From positions 50,099 to 114,098 of the forward strand of contig CACGBZ010000004.1 in NCBI GenBank assembly GCA_902571425.1: a stretch of DNA of 64,000 nt. The letters run 5' to 3'. The stretch comes from an uncultured Pelagibacteraceae bacterium. GTDB taxonomy: Bacteria; Pseudomonadota; Alphaproteobacteria; Pelagibacterales; Pelagibacteraceae. The position numbers and the translations under genes are program-made. Below are positions 17,600 to 25,804 of the stretch, piece after piece. Each line of letters starts with the position of its first letter. The stretch's first letter is position 1. The notes beneath the pieces are model-generated. The model saw only the letters and a program-made list of their open reading frames with translations. It ran no database searches and had not been told where the DNA came from.

Positions 17600-18694
17600 A
17601 TGAAAAAAATCATTTCAATGTTATTTGCAGTTGCTATGGTATTTGGATTTATTTCAAATGCTAATGCTGCAAAAACACTAAAATGTCAGACAGTTCTTAA
17701 CACTAAAGCCGATGAAGTTAAAATGTTAAAAGACTTTACTGACACTGTTACAACTTTGACAGGTGGATCTCTTAAGTTTGAAATAATGCCTGCAGGAGCT
17801 GTTGTTGGTGTAAAAGAAACTTTAGATGCTGTTGATAAAGGACTTATCGACTGTGGATTTGCTTGGACACACTATTGGTCAGGTGATCACCCTGCCGCTA
17901 TGTTATTTGGTTCGCCAGTAGCTGGTGGTGGTGTTGGTATTGACAACATCGCATTCTTATCATGGTTTCAATATGGTGGAGGAAAAGAGCTATACGACAG
18001 ACTATGGAAAGAAATGGGAAGAGATATTAAAGGATTTATGATTCAACCAGTTGGTCCTGAAGCTTTAGGTTGGTTTCCAAAACCAATTAAAGATATGGCT
18101 GATTTTAGAAAATATAAATTCAGAACTCCTCCAGGAATTCCAGGACAAACTTATAAAGATATCGGTATAGCATCTGTTGCTATGGGTGGTGGAGATATTC
18201 TACCAGCTTTAGAAGCAGGTACTATTGATGCTGCTGAATGGTGCTGTCCAAAGCCAGACTTAACTTTTGGTTTTCAAAAAGTATTAAAGCACTACTATTT
18301 ACAAGGTTTACACCAAGTAGTCGTAAATGCTGATTTTTATATTACTGGAAAAACATATGAAGCTATGAGTGCTCATGAGAAGAAGTCTCTAGAAGTTGCA
18401 GCAAATGCATCTCTAGCGAAATCTCTAAGTTACAGAATCTATGAAAACGGAAAAGCTTTAAGAGAGCTTACCGAAGTTCATGGTGTGAAATTAGAGGATA
18501 CTCCTTCAGATTACTTTACTGAATACATGGCTGCAGCTAAGAAAAGTTTGGAAACAAACGCTGCAAACAATGCATTCTTTGCAGAAGTATGGGACTCTAT
18601 GAAAGAATTTGCTGATATCGCAGTTCCTTTCTGGAGTGGTGCTCAAATGTCTAATGCGAAGCTAGGAATGGCTCACGCAGCAACATTAAAGTAA
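17600..18694 (+). CDS. dctP: TRAP transporter periplasmic substrate-binding protein (DctP family)
   Basis: This 364-residue binding protein has a signal peptide cleaved after about residue 23 (ISNANA). It belongs to the branch related to TakP and mannitol/chloroaromatic-type TRAP proteins. The usual substrate-carboxylate arginine is Arg175 in KFRTPPG. The segment AAEWCCPKPDLTFGF is also typical of this branch. Ligands in this group are 2-oxoacids, hydroxyacids or similar carboxylates; the real one cannot be read. A good ribosome site (agaggg) precedes the ATG. The gene is followed by an intrinsic terminator and then dctQ and dctM, so the binding protein is probably made in excess. Confidence 0.93.
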   Translation: MKKIISMLFAVAMVFGFISNANAAKTLKCQTVLNTKADEVKMLKDFTDTVTTLTGGSLKFEIMPAGAVVGVKETLDAVDKGLIDCGFAWTHYWSGDHPAAMLFGSPVAGGGVGIDNIAFLSWFQYGGGKELYDRLWKEMGRDIKGFMIQPVGPEALGWFPKPIKDMADFRKYKFRTPPGIPGQTYKDIGIASVAMGGGDILPALEAGTIDAAEWCCPKPDLTFGFQKVLKHYYLQGLHQVVVNADFYITGKTYEAMSAHEKKSLEVAANASLAKSLSYRIYENGKALRELTEVHGVKLEDTPSDYFTEYMAAAKKSLETNAANNAFFAEVWDSMKEFADIAVPFWSGAQMSNAKLGMAHAATLK

Positions 18695-18718
18695 TCCAAT
18701 AATTAATCTTTAATTTAT

Positions 18719-18754
18719 TAGAGCGGACTTATCTGTCCGCTCTAATTTTTTTTT
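18719..18754 (+). terminator. Intrinsic terminator/attenuator between dctP and dctQ
   Basis: A near-perfect hairpin lies 25 bases after the dctP stop. The arm tagagcggac (18719-18728) pairs with gtccgctcta (18735-18744) across a six-base loop, followed by an A and nine T residues to 18754. It is strikingly GC-rich for its surroundings. Its position inside the TRAP operon suggests partial termination that favours the binding-protein mRNA over the permease part. Confidence 0.9.
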
Positions 18755-18767
18755 AAAAGAATTATTT

Positions 18768-19382
18768 ATGGCAGAAGAACCTACTAAACTGGATATATCT
18801 GATGAAATGATTGCTGAAAGGCGAGGTGGTTCTGGTAAAATGCCAAGTGACATGCCATCTTGGATGGCAAGCTCAATTGTAAATATTGATAAATTTAGTA
18901 AGTGGGTTGGTAATATTGTTTGTTGGATTTTAGTGCCACTTATATTTGCAATGACATATGAAGTCTTTGCAAGAAAATTATTTCATGCTCCAACTATTTG
19001 GGCTTATGATATCAGCCGATTTTTATATGGTGCTCTCTTTATGTTAGGTGCTGGATATGCACTCTCTAAAGGCGTTCATATAAGAGCTGATTTTTTATAC
19101 AGGAATTTTAAAACTAAAAATCAAGGTCTAATAGATTTTTGGTTATACATTTTATTTTATTTCCCAGGCTTAATTGTGTTCCTTTATATGACCATTGGTT
19201 ATGTGGGAGAGTCTATCCAAAGAGGTGAGAGAGGAATGGATACCACTTGGATGCCATATATGTGGCCAATAAAAACCTGCCTACTAATTGGTATTATATT
19301 TTTACTAATCCAAGGTATTTCAGAATTATTTAAAAGTTATTGGGCTGCTACAAGAGGGAAGTGGCCAGGAGAAGATGAATGA
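18768..19382 (+). CDS. dctQ: TRAP transporter small permease (DctQ family)
   Basis: This 204-residue protein has a long polar N-terminal tail of about 45 residues containing ERRGGSGKMPSDMPSWM. Four membrane helices follow, with the DctQ landmark EVFARKLFHAPTIWAYDISRF near residue 65. It forms the membrane complex with the large permease, whose gene overlaps its stop by 4 bases. The N-terminal extension is somewhat longer than in minimal DctQ proteins. Confidence 0.92.
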   Translation: MAEEPTKLDISDEMIAERRGGSGKMPSDMPSWMASSIVNIDKFSKWVGNIVCWILVPLIFAMTYEVFARKLFHAPTIWAYDISRFLYGALFMLGAGYALSKGVHIRADFLYRNFKTKNQGLIDFWLYILFYFPGLIVFLYMTIGYVGESIQRGERGMDTTWMPYMWPIKTCLLIGIIFLLIQGISELFKSYWAATRGKWPGEDE

Positions 19383-20713
19383 TAGCTGAATTTATTAATC
19401 CAGCATACTTAGGTTTTATTTTAGTTGGAGTAATGTTGTTTGCTATCTTTGTTGGATTTCCTATTTCATTCACATTAATTTTCTTAGGTTTTGTATTTGG
19501 TTACCTAGGATTTGGTAAATTAGTCTTTTATTTAATGACCCTCCAGTTTTCGATGGTCATGACTGAACAAACTCTCGCCGCTGTCCCGCTCTTTGTTTTT
19601 ATGGGCATTATGATGGAACAAGCAGGATTGATGGAAAGATTATTTTCATCGTTTCAAATGATGCTGGCTAGAGTAAGAGGTGCGTTATATTATGCTGTTT
19701 TGTTTGTTTCAGTTATCTTCGCAGCTGCAACAGGAATTGTTGGTGCCTCAGTAACTATTCTTGGAATAATGGCTGCAAAATCAATGAATAGATCTGGTTA
19801 TGATGTAAGACTTGCAGCTGGAACAATTACTGCTGGTGGAACCTTAGGAATTTTAATTCCACCAAGTATTATGCTTGTTGTAATGGGTCCAATTATGGAA
19901 ATTCCTGTAATTGATTTATTTGCTGCTGCTATAATACCAGGAATTCTTCTTGCTAGTTTATACGCTGGGTACACAACAATAAGATGCATGATAAACCCTA
20001 AACTAGGTCCTGTAATCCCTGAAGAAATGAGAGCAGCAAGTATGAAAGAGGTTTGGATTGAATTCTTCTTAGGTTTGGTTCCTCCTGCAGCACTCGTCTT
20101 CGCAGCATTAGGAAGTATTTTATTTGGTTTTGCAACGCCAACAGAAGCAGCTGGTTGTGGTGCAATGGGTGCATTGTTACTTTCATTAGCATATAAAAAA
20201 TTAACTTTATCTAAACTACAAGAAGCCTTAGTTAAAACGTTAGAGATTACAGCTTTAATTATGGTTCTTGTTGCTGCTTCAAACTTTTTTGGGGCAGTAT
20301 TTGCAAGACTTGGCACTCCAACTTTGTTGACAGAATTCTTGCTAGGATTAGAGATGAATAAATATTTAATTTTAGCAATTGTAATGGTTGCAATATTTTT
20401 ATTAGGTTGGCCATTGGAGTGGGTACCAATTGTCATGATTATTGTTCCAATTCTTTTACCATTAATTGAAGCTTTAGGTTTCAATCTAACTTGGTTTGCA
20501 ATTCTAGTTGCGGTCAATCTCCAGACCGCCTGGCTATCTCCACCCGTAGCACTATCTGCATATTTTTTAAAAGGTGTAGTTCCAGAGTGGGATTTAAAAG
20601 ATATTTATTACGGAATGATGCAATTTATGGTTCTACAAGTAATAGGTTTAATTTTAATAATTATATTTCCTCAGATTGCCCTATGGCTACCAACTCTCTT
20701 ATATGGACAGTAG
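19379..20713 (+). CDS. dctM: TRAP transporter large permease (DctM family)
   Basis: This 444-residue transport subunit has about twelve helices and conserved DctM segments. These include ALFVGFP-like AIFVGFPISFTL near residue 23, AAATGIVGASVTILGIMA near residue 115, GGTLGILIPPSIMLVVMGP near residue 155, and LGWPLEWVPIVMIIVPILLP in the C-terminal half. It carries out sodium-driven import of the carboxylate delivered by DctP. It is the last gene of the TRAP operon; the NCS1 permease starts 25 bases later on the same strand. Confidence 0.94.
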   Translation: MIAEFINPAYLGFILVGVMLFAIFVGFPISFTLIFLGFVFGYLGFGKLVFYLMTLQFSMVMTEQTLAAVPLFVFMGIMMEQAGLMERLFSSFQMMLARVRGALYYAVLFVSVIFAAATGIVGASVTILGIMAAKSMNRSGYDVRLAAGTITAGGTLGILIPPSIMLVVMGPIMEIPVIDLFAAAIIPGILLASLYAGYTTIRCMINPKLGPVIPEEMRAASMKEVWIEFFLGLVPPAALVFAALGSILFGFATPTEAAGCGAMGALLLSLAYKKLTLSKLQEALVKTLEITALIMVLVAASNFFGAVFARLGTPTLLTEFLLGLEMNKYLILAIVMVAIFLLGWPLEWVPIVMIIVPILLPLIEALGFNLTWFAILVAVNLQTAWLSPPVALSAYFLKGVVPEWDLKDIYYGMMQFMVLQVIGLILIIIFPQIALWLPTLLYGQ

Positions 20714-20738
20714 TATTTATTAGTTTAAAATAAAATTA

Positions 20739-22196
20739 GTGAATCAGCCAAAAGTAAAATATTCTCTTTCTAATTGGGACTTAGTAACAGTTAATCCAAA
20801 TTATAAAACCTGGAATTGGAAAGATTTATTTTGTTTTTGGAGTGCTAATGTGCAAAGTGTAATTGGTTTTTCTTTAATATCCTCGCTATACTTAATGTAT
20901 AGTTTAAATATATTCGTAGTTTTTTTTGGAATAATATTAGGATCTTTTTTTGTTTATTTATTTTCAAACATCATAGGAAAACCTTCCCAAAAATTTGGTT
21001 TACCTTTCGCAGTATTGTTAAGATCCTCACTAGGATTTAATGGTGCTAAATTTTTTGGATTTATCAGAAGTTTGGTTGGAATTTTTTTATTTGGTATTCA
21101 AACATATTTTTTGTCTAAAATATTAGTTTACTTAATAAGAATTTTACTTTTTACAGTTGATGAGTCTATTTTATATCAGAATATATTTATATTTTATTAT
21201 TTTGGTCTTAATATTATTGATTGGTCTGCAATAATAATAGCAATTATTTTTCAAACATTGCTGTTTAGTATTGGCATTCAGTATAATAAAAAATTAATTA
21301 ATTTTTCAGCGATAACGGTTTATGTTGGCATGCTTATTTTCTTCTTCGTTGTTTTATTAAGTGATGTAAAAATAACCACTGAAGCTTTTTCAAATATTTT
21401 TAATCTCAATAATTTTTTAGATGTTAATAATTTAGCACCTTTATTGACAGTTGCTGGAACGATATTTGCCTATTTTTCAATATTAATTATTAGTTTCGGT
21501 GATTTTTCTAGGTATGTAAAAAATGAGCAAGAATTAAAAAAAGGAAACTTGAGTTTAATTTTAAATTTAATTATTTTTTCTTTTTTGTCTGTTTTCATTG
21601 TTACAGGCTCTGATGTTTTTCTTAATCAAAAATTTTCAGATATAGATAGAATTTTTACCAATCCAACAGATATAGTGGGAAAGTTTGACAATATACAAAT
21701 AACAATAGTCGTTTTATTTTTTATTATAATTGCCTCAGCTTCTACAAATTTGGTTGCCAATTTCATCCCATCTCAATACTCTCTAATAAATTTTGCTCCT
21801 TCAATATTAAGTTTAAAAAGTGCTAGTTATTTAATTGCTTTTTTTGGTTTGTTGATTGCAATATTCTGGCTGACTATATTGAGCCAAATAGGAATTTTAT
21901 CATTTGTTGATACTTTTGGTGCTTTCTTTGGTCCTTTATTTGGAGTAATGGCAGCTGACTATTATCTAATTAAAAATCAAGAATTAAGTAATAAAGATTT
22001 ATATTCTATAGATAAAGATAGTGCTTATTATTATTCGGGTGGTTGGCATATAAAAGGTGTTTATTCTTTAATTTTAGGATTTATCTTTTCAGCGTCTACA
22101 ATTTGGAATACTAATTTAATGTTTTTACAATCCTACGCTTGGATAATAGGTGCATTTGTTGCCTGGATAACATACTACTTGTTAGCAAAAAAATAA
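20739..22196 (+). CDS. NCS1-family permease (cytosine/purine/allantoin type)
   Basis: This 485-residue inner-membrane symporter has about twelve hydrophobic helices. The NCS1 landmarks are WNWKDLFCFWSANVQSV near residue 25 and KFGLPFAVLLRSSLGFNGA near residue 87, with VANFIPSQYSLINFAP in the second half. Family members import nucleobases, allantoin, hydantoins or related nitrogen compounds. The start is GTG at 20739. It is followed after 5 bases by an SDR gene. Substrate is unknown; the adjacent SDR hints that the compound is oxidised or reduced after import. Confidence 0.88.
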   Translation: MNQPKVKYSLSNWDLVTVNPNYKTWNWKDLFCFWSANVQSVIGFSLISSLYLMYSLNIFVVFFGIILGSFFVYLFSNIIGKPSQKFGLPFAVLLRSSLGFNGAKFFGFIRSLVGIFLFGIQTYFLSKILVYLIRILLFTVDESILYQNIFIFYYFGLNIIDWSAIIIAIIFQTLLFSIGIQYNKKLINFSAITVYVGMLIFFFVVLLSDVKITTEAFSNIFNLNNFLDVNNLAPLLTVAGTIFAYFSILIISFGDFSRYVKNEQELKKGNLSLILNLIIFSFLSVFIVTGSDVFLNQKFSDIDRIFTNPTDIVGKFDNIQITIVVLFFIIIASASTNLVANFIPSQYSLINFAPSILSLKSASYLIAFFGLLIAIFWLTILSQIGILSFVDTFGAFFGPLFGVMAADYYLIKNQELSNKDLYSIDKDSAYYYSGGWHIKGVYSLILGFIFSASTIWNTNLMFLQSYAWIIGAFVAWITYYLLAKK

Positions 22197-22201
22197 TTTT
22201 A

Positions 22202-22948
22202 ATGCACACATTTGATTTTGAAAATAGAACAGCTGTAGTTACTGGTGGAGCTCAAGGCTTTGGTTTAGATGTTGCAAAAAGATTTTTAGAGTCTGGTGCT
22301 AAAGTATTTATATGGGATATCGATGAAAAGCTTCTTAAATCAGCATTTGATGAAGTAAAAAACCCTAACTTATTTTACAGTGTCGTTGATATATCAAATT
22401 ATCAAGATGTAGAGAAAAACGTTGCAGACATAACCTCAAAATCAAATATAGATATTTTAATCAATAATGCTGGGATAACAGGTCCTACAGGTCCTTTATG
22501 GGAGTATGATGTCGATATGTGGAATAAAATAGTACAGATAAATTTAATGGGTACTTTTAATTGCTGTCGAGCAATTGTCCCAAATATGATTAAAAACAAC
22601 TATGGAAGAATTGTTAATGTAGCTTCTGTTGCAGGTAAGGATGGTAATGCAAATGCAAGCGCTTATAGCTCAGGAAAAGCTGGCGCAATTGGGTTAACGA
22701 AAGCTTTGGGTAAAGAATTAGCTGACAAAGATATAGCTGTAAACGCTGTCACCCCAGCAGGTGCTAAAACAAGAATTTTAGATCAAATGAGTAAAGAGCA
22801 TGTACAAAGAATGCTGTCAAAGGTGCCAAGAGGAAGATTTCTTGAAATACATGAGTTTACCTCACTAGTTTGCTGGCTTTCTTCACAAGAAAACACTTTT
22901 TCTACAGCTGCGGTATTTGATATCAGTGGTGGTAGATCCACATATTAG
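22202..22948 (+). CDS. Short-chain dehydrogenase/reductase (FabG-like)
   Basis: This 248-residue SDR has TGGAQGFG for cofactor binding, INNAGITGPTGPLWEY, the serine region NVASVAGKDGN, and YSSGKAG for the catalytic Tyr/Lys. The start ATG 22202 puts the cofactor motif at the normal place. The upstream ATG at 22139 lies inside the permease gene in another frame and would add 21 unlikely residues. It is probably translated with the NCS1 permease gene. Specificity is unknown; housekeeping FabG is unlikely given the location. Confidence 0.9.
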   Translation: MHTFDFENRTAVVTGGAQGFGLDVAKRFLESGAKVFIWDIDEKLLKSAFDEVKNPNLFYSVVDISNYQDVEKNVADITSKSNIDILINNAGITGPTGPLWEYDVDMWNKIVQINLMGTFNCCRAIVPNMIKNNYGRIVNVASVAGKDGNANASAYSSGKAGAIGLTKALGKELADKDIAVNAVTPAGAKTRILDQMSKEHVQRMLSKVPRGRFLEIHEFTSLVCWLSSQENTFSTAAVFDISGGRSTY

Positions 22949-22950
22949 TC

Positions 22951-23073
22951 TTAAAAATTTGAAACTATTTTTCGATCATTATTTTGATTTTTAATAGAAT
23001 TTTTACTCATAACTGGCGCTAAAATGATTATTGACCAATATATAAGAAGCATAAACACATAAATTATTTTCAT
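22951..23073 (-). CDS. Membrane micro-protein (40 aa)
   Basis: This short minus-strand frame encodes 40 residues. It begins MKIIYVFMLLIYWSIIILAPV, a single membrane helix, followed by a polar basic tail (MSKNSIKNQNNDRK). It fills a 214-base gap between the SDR and DUF3047 genes. The composition is that of a true membrane protein, not of a random frame. I recall similar tiny proteins in marine alphaproteobacteria but assign no function. Confidence 0.6.
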   Translation of the reverse strand: MKIIYVFMLLIYWSIIILAPVMSKNSIKNQNNDRKIVSNF

Positions 23074-23162
23074 ACAACTTATTTAACAATAAATTTTGAA
23101 TTTAGAATGTTGAAATTGTGACTGAATATTGAATTTATAAATAATCTATCTATAAGAAGAAC

Positions 23163-23813
23163 ATGTTAAAAATTTTTTATGTTTTTATTACATCATTAAT
23201 TTTTCTTAGCTCTGCACATGCAGAAAATGTAAAAGTTTTTGAATTTACTGAAAAAGAATTATCAGCACTTGAGATCCGTAAAGTAAGAGGAGCGGATAAT
23301 AAAACAGTTTATTCTGTTGGATCAAATGAAAATGGTAATTATTTAAAAGCCGTAGCAGATAATGCTGCTTCAGGCCTAGGAAAAGAGATCAAAATTGACC
23401 TAAATAAAACACCTTTTATCAATATTACATGGAAAATTGAGAAAGACCTTCGTGGAATTAAAGAAAATACGAAAAAAGGACATGATTATGCTGCCCGAGT
23501 TTTTGCAATTAAAAAAACTGGAGCTACACCTTTATCAAATAGAGCAATTAATTATGTTTTTTCAAGTAATAGTGAAGTTGGTGAAAATAGACCCAGTCCA
23601 TATACAAAAAAATCAATAGACAATGTATTAGCAACTACTAAAGACAATTTAAATGAATGGGTAACAGTAAAAGCTAATGTTAAGGAAGATTTTAAAAAAT
23701 TTCACGATTTAGATGTAATTGAATTAGATGGCCTAGCTATAATGGCTGATACTGATAATTCTAAAATGAAATCAATTTCTTATTTTCAAAATATTTATTT
23801 TTCAACAGATTAA
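23163..23813 (+). CDS. DUF3047-family exported protein
   Basis: This 216-residue protein has a signal peptide (cleavage near AHAEN, about residue 20). The body matches the DUF3047 pattern: FINITWKIEKDL near residue 87, then HDYAARVFAIKK, INYVFSSN, and late LDGLAIMADTDNSK before ISYFQNIYFS. These proteins are exported and probably adopt a beta-sandwich fold; no reaction is known. It stands alone on the plus strand between two minus-strand micro-protein genes. Confidence 0.8.
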   Translation: MLKIFYVFITSLIFLSSAHAENVKVFEFTEKELSALEIRKVRGADNKTVYSVGSNENGNYLKAVADNAASGLGKEIKIDLNKTPFINITWKIEKDLRGIKENTKKGHDYAARVFAIKKTGATPLSNRAINYVFSSNSEVGENRPSPYTKKSIDNVLATTKDNLNEWVTVKANVKEDFKKFHDLDVIELDGLAIMADTDNSKMKSISYFQNIYFSTD

Positions 23814-23954
23814 TTAATATTTTAGATACTTTTTTAACCCAAAACTTAAAAATGATAATAAAATAGCTGCGATAACATCAGCGATTGGAATTGCATTTGG
23901 AAATCCAAAGTTCCATAAAATTACTCCGATTAACCAAATTATATAAATTTTCAT
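23814..23954 (-). CDS. Membrane micro-protein (46 aa)
   Basis: This minus-strand frame encodes 46 residues. It has two short hydrophobic stretches: MKIYIIWLIGVILWNFGFP at the N-terminus and ADVIAAILLSFLSFGLKK toward the C-terminus. They are joined by a proline-containing turn, so a two-helix hairpin is likely. Its stop abuts the end of the DUF3047 gene base for base. The same general type, a helix with a Trp followed by a Pro turn, recurs in other small genes of this window. No function is assigned. Confidence 0.6.
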   Translation of the reverse strand: MKIYIIWLIGVILWNFGFPNAIPIADVIAAILLSFLSFGLKKYLKY

Positions 23955-24011
23955 AAAAGATATTATATCTTAGTTTCTATTAAATTTTTATTTATTTGAT
24001 ATTATTTATTT

Positions 24012-24425
24012 ATGCATAAAAACTTTACCCATAATGTTAAAGTGTATTATGAGGATACAGACGCTGGTGGGGTCGTGTACTATGCTAATTATTTAAAATA
24101 TTTAGAAAGAGCTAGAACTGAAGCGTTATCAAATATTGGATTAAGCAATACAAAAATAAAAAATGATTTTGGTGCTCTAATAATTGTTAAATCGTGCAAT
24201 ATTGAATATAAAAAATCTGCATATCTAGAAGATGATTTACAAATTAAATCTTTTGTTGAATCTATTTCAAAAACTTCTTTTTTAATGAAACAATCAATAT
24301 TTAAAGATGAGGAATTGATTGTAGAAGCTAAAATTCATCTAGTGTTTATAAACGAAAAATTCAAACCAGTTAAAATTCCAGAAAAAATTTTATCAGAATT
24401 TAAACCTTATACTTCTAGTTCATAG
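24012..24425 (+). CDS. ybgC: YbgC/4-hydroxybenzoyl-CoA thioesterase-like hot-dog acyl-CoA thioesterase
   Basis: This 137-residue single hot-dog-fold thioesterase has the hallmark YYEDTDAGGVVYYANYLKYLERART at residues 11-34, with the catalytic aspartate in TDAGG. YbgC proteins hydrolyse short acyl-CoA thioesters and are often linked to the Tol-Pal cell-envelope genes, but no tol genes are adjacent here. It overlaps the convergent uracil-DNA glycosylase gene by 11 bases. Confidence 0.85.
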   Translation: MHKNFTHNVKVYYEDTDAGGVVYYANYLKYLERARTEALSNIGLSNTKIKNDFGALIIVKSCNIEYKKSAYLEDDLQIKSFVESISKTSFLMKQSIFKDEELIVEAKIHLVFINEKFKPVKIPEKILSEFKPYTSSS

Positions 24426-25095
24426 TTATTTTTCTAGCTTTTTTAAATAAATCTACAATCATTTTTTCAGATACAAGCTTAGTATTTACATTTCTGGGGC
24501 TAGGGTGGTAACAGGCAATTAATTTAATATTTCCTGGAAGTAAATAGGATTTTCCGTGAATAAATTTTATCTTTTTTTTTAAGTTGTATTTTTTTTTATA
24601 AAAATTAACACAATTATCAAATGCCACTTTTCCTAATGCAATAATAGTTTTTAATTTTTTTAAATTATAAATCTCGCTATCAAAGTATTTTGAACAATTA
24701 TTAAGCTCTTCTTTTTTAGGTTTGTCTCCTGGAGGAACACATTTTAAAATATTAGTTATATATGTTGATTTTAATTTAAGACCATCATTTTGATTTTCTG
24801 AATTTGGTTGGTTTGAAATTTTAGCTTTAAATAAACATTTAAATAAAAAATCTCCAGATTTATCACCTGTGAAAGCTCTTCCTGTTCGTGTGCCCCCATG
24901 TGCTGCTGGAGCCAATCCAATTATTAAAATTTTTGCATCAATTTCACCAAAACCTGTAACCGGTTTTCCCCAGTAAGTTTCATTTATATTTTGTTTTCTT
25001 TTTTCTGTTGAAATTTTTTTTACAAAATTAACAAGCCTTGGACATTTTTTACATTTAAGAATTGTTTTATTTAAACTATCTATTTTAATATTCAT
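24415..25095 (-). CDS. Family-5 uracil-DNA glycosylase (UdgB-like), Fe-S
   Basis: This 226-residue protein carries the family-5 motif GLAPAAHGGTRTGRAFTGD near residue 80, where a polar/acidic catalytic residue is replaced by alanine as is typical for UdgB. The C-terminal HPSPRNVNT binds DNA. Four cysteines suited to a 4Fe-4S cluster are present: two in CKKCPRL near the N-terminus and two in the central segment (ILKCVPP and NNCSKYF). It removes uracil and other deaminated bases. Its ATG lies only two bases from the divergent phosphatase ATG. Confidence 0.88.
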   Translation of the reverse strand: MNIKIDSLNKTILKCKKCPRLVNFVKKISTEKRKQNINETYWGKPVTGFGEIDAKILIIGLAPAAHGGTRTGRAFTGDKSGDFLFKCLFKAKISNQPNSENQNDGLKLKSTYITNILKCVPPGDKPKKEELNNCSKYFDSEIYNLKKLKTIIALGKVAFDNCVNFYKKKYNLKKKIKFIHGKSYLLPGNIKLIACYHPSPRNVNTKLVSEKMIVDLFKKARKITMN

Positions 25096-25097
25096 AA

Positions 25098-25655
25098 ATG
25101 AAAATTTTAAATTATTTAGTCATAATATTTATATGTATTAATCCATCAGTTAAAGCAGATTCAAATAAAACATTAATTAATGAATTACAAAAGGGTGGAA
25201 AATTAATTTTCATAAGACATGCTTATGCTCCTGGTGGCGGCGACCCAGATAATTTCGATATTAACGATTGTTCAACTCAAAGAAATTTAAGTAATAGTGG
25301 TAGAGTTCAATCACAAAAAATTGGTAATTTTTTTAAGAAAAACAAAATTTCAATTGGAAAAGTTTATTCTAGTGAATGGTGTCGATGTAAAGAAACAGCA
25401 TCTATTGCCTTTAAAGAATATGAAACTAAAAATTTTCTAAACTCATTTTTTAGCGCAAAATTTGCCAATAATAGAAAAAAGCAAATTGTTGATTTTGATA
25501 AATTTATTAGTAATTGGGATAAAGATCAAAATTTAGTTTTTGTTACACATTATGTAGTGATTTCTGAAATTTTAAATTATGCACCATCATCTGGAGAGAT
25601 TGTTGTTTCGAATAAAAGTTTAAAAGTTATTGATACTTTAGAAATTGAATATTAA
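25098..25655 (+). CDS. Histidine phosphatase-family protein, exported
   Basis: This 185-residue protein has a signal peptide ending near VKADSN (about residue 20). Branch-2-like phosphatase motifs are FIRHAYAPGGGDP with the catalytic histidine, the arginine region SSEWCRCKETA, and a second histidine in FVTHYVVIS. The location is periplasmic. The substrate, probably a phosphomonoester, is unknown. The start is set by the signal peptide and sits 2 bases from the divergent UdgB start. Confidence 0.85.
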   Translation: MKILNYLVIIFICINPSVKADSNKTLINELQKGGKLIFIRHAYAPGGGDPDNFDINDCSTQRNLSNSGRVQSQKIGNFFKKNKISIGKVYSSEWCRCKETASIAFKEYETKNFLNSFFSAKFANNRKKQIVDFDKFISNWDKDQNLVFVTHYVVISEILNYAPSSGEIVVSNKSLKVIDTLEIEY

Positions 25656-25666
25656 AGTAAACTATC

Positions 25667-25804
25667 ATGTCTTCTAAAAGAGCAATGAGACAAGCACAAA
25701 AACAAGCATACGCAAAGCATCGTTCAAATATTACTAATAGTAGATTTGAAATTAAGAAAAAATTTATTACCAAAAACAAAGAAGAAAAAAAAAATAAAAA
25801 CTAA
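25667..25804 (+). CDS. Small very basic hypothetical protein (45 aa)
   Basis: This frame encodes 45 residues beginning MSSKRAMRQAQKQAYAKHRSN and ending in a lysine/asparagine-rich run (KKFITKNKEEKKNKN). It follows the phosphatase gene by 11 bases, and its stop overlaps that of the convergent gene by 3 bases. The N-terminus looks like a helical nucleic-acid-binding or ribosome-associated peptide, but I recognise no family. Low-complexity A-rich DNA could produce such a frame by chance; the less biased N-terminal half makes a real gene more likely. Confidence 0.5.
   Translation: MSSKRAMRQAQKQAYAKHRSNITNSRFEIKKKFITKNKEEKKNKN

Noticed and set aside
19798..20517. Long antisense frame opposite dctM (239 aa)
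   Set aside because: It is a shadow of a real membrane-protein gene, with low-complexity composition and no recognisable domain.
22139..22201. Upstream start for the FabG-like SDR
   Set aside because: Adds 21 residues read out of frame inside the NCS1 permease gene before a normal SDR N-terminus.
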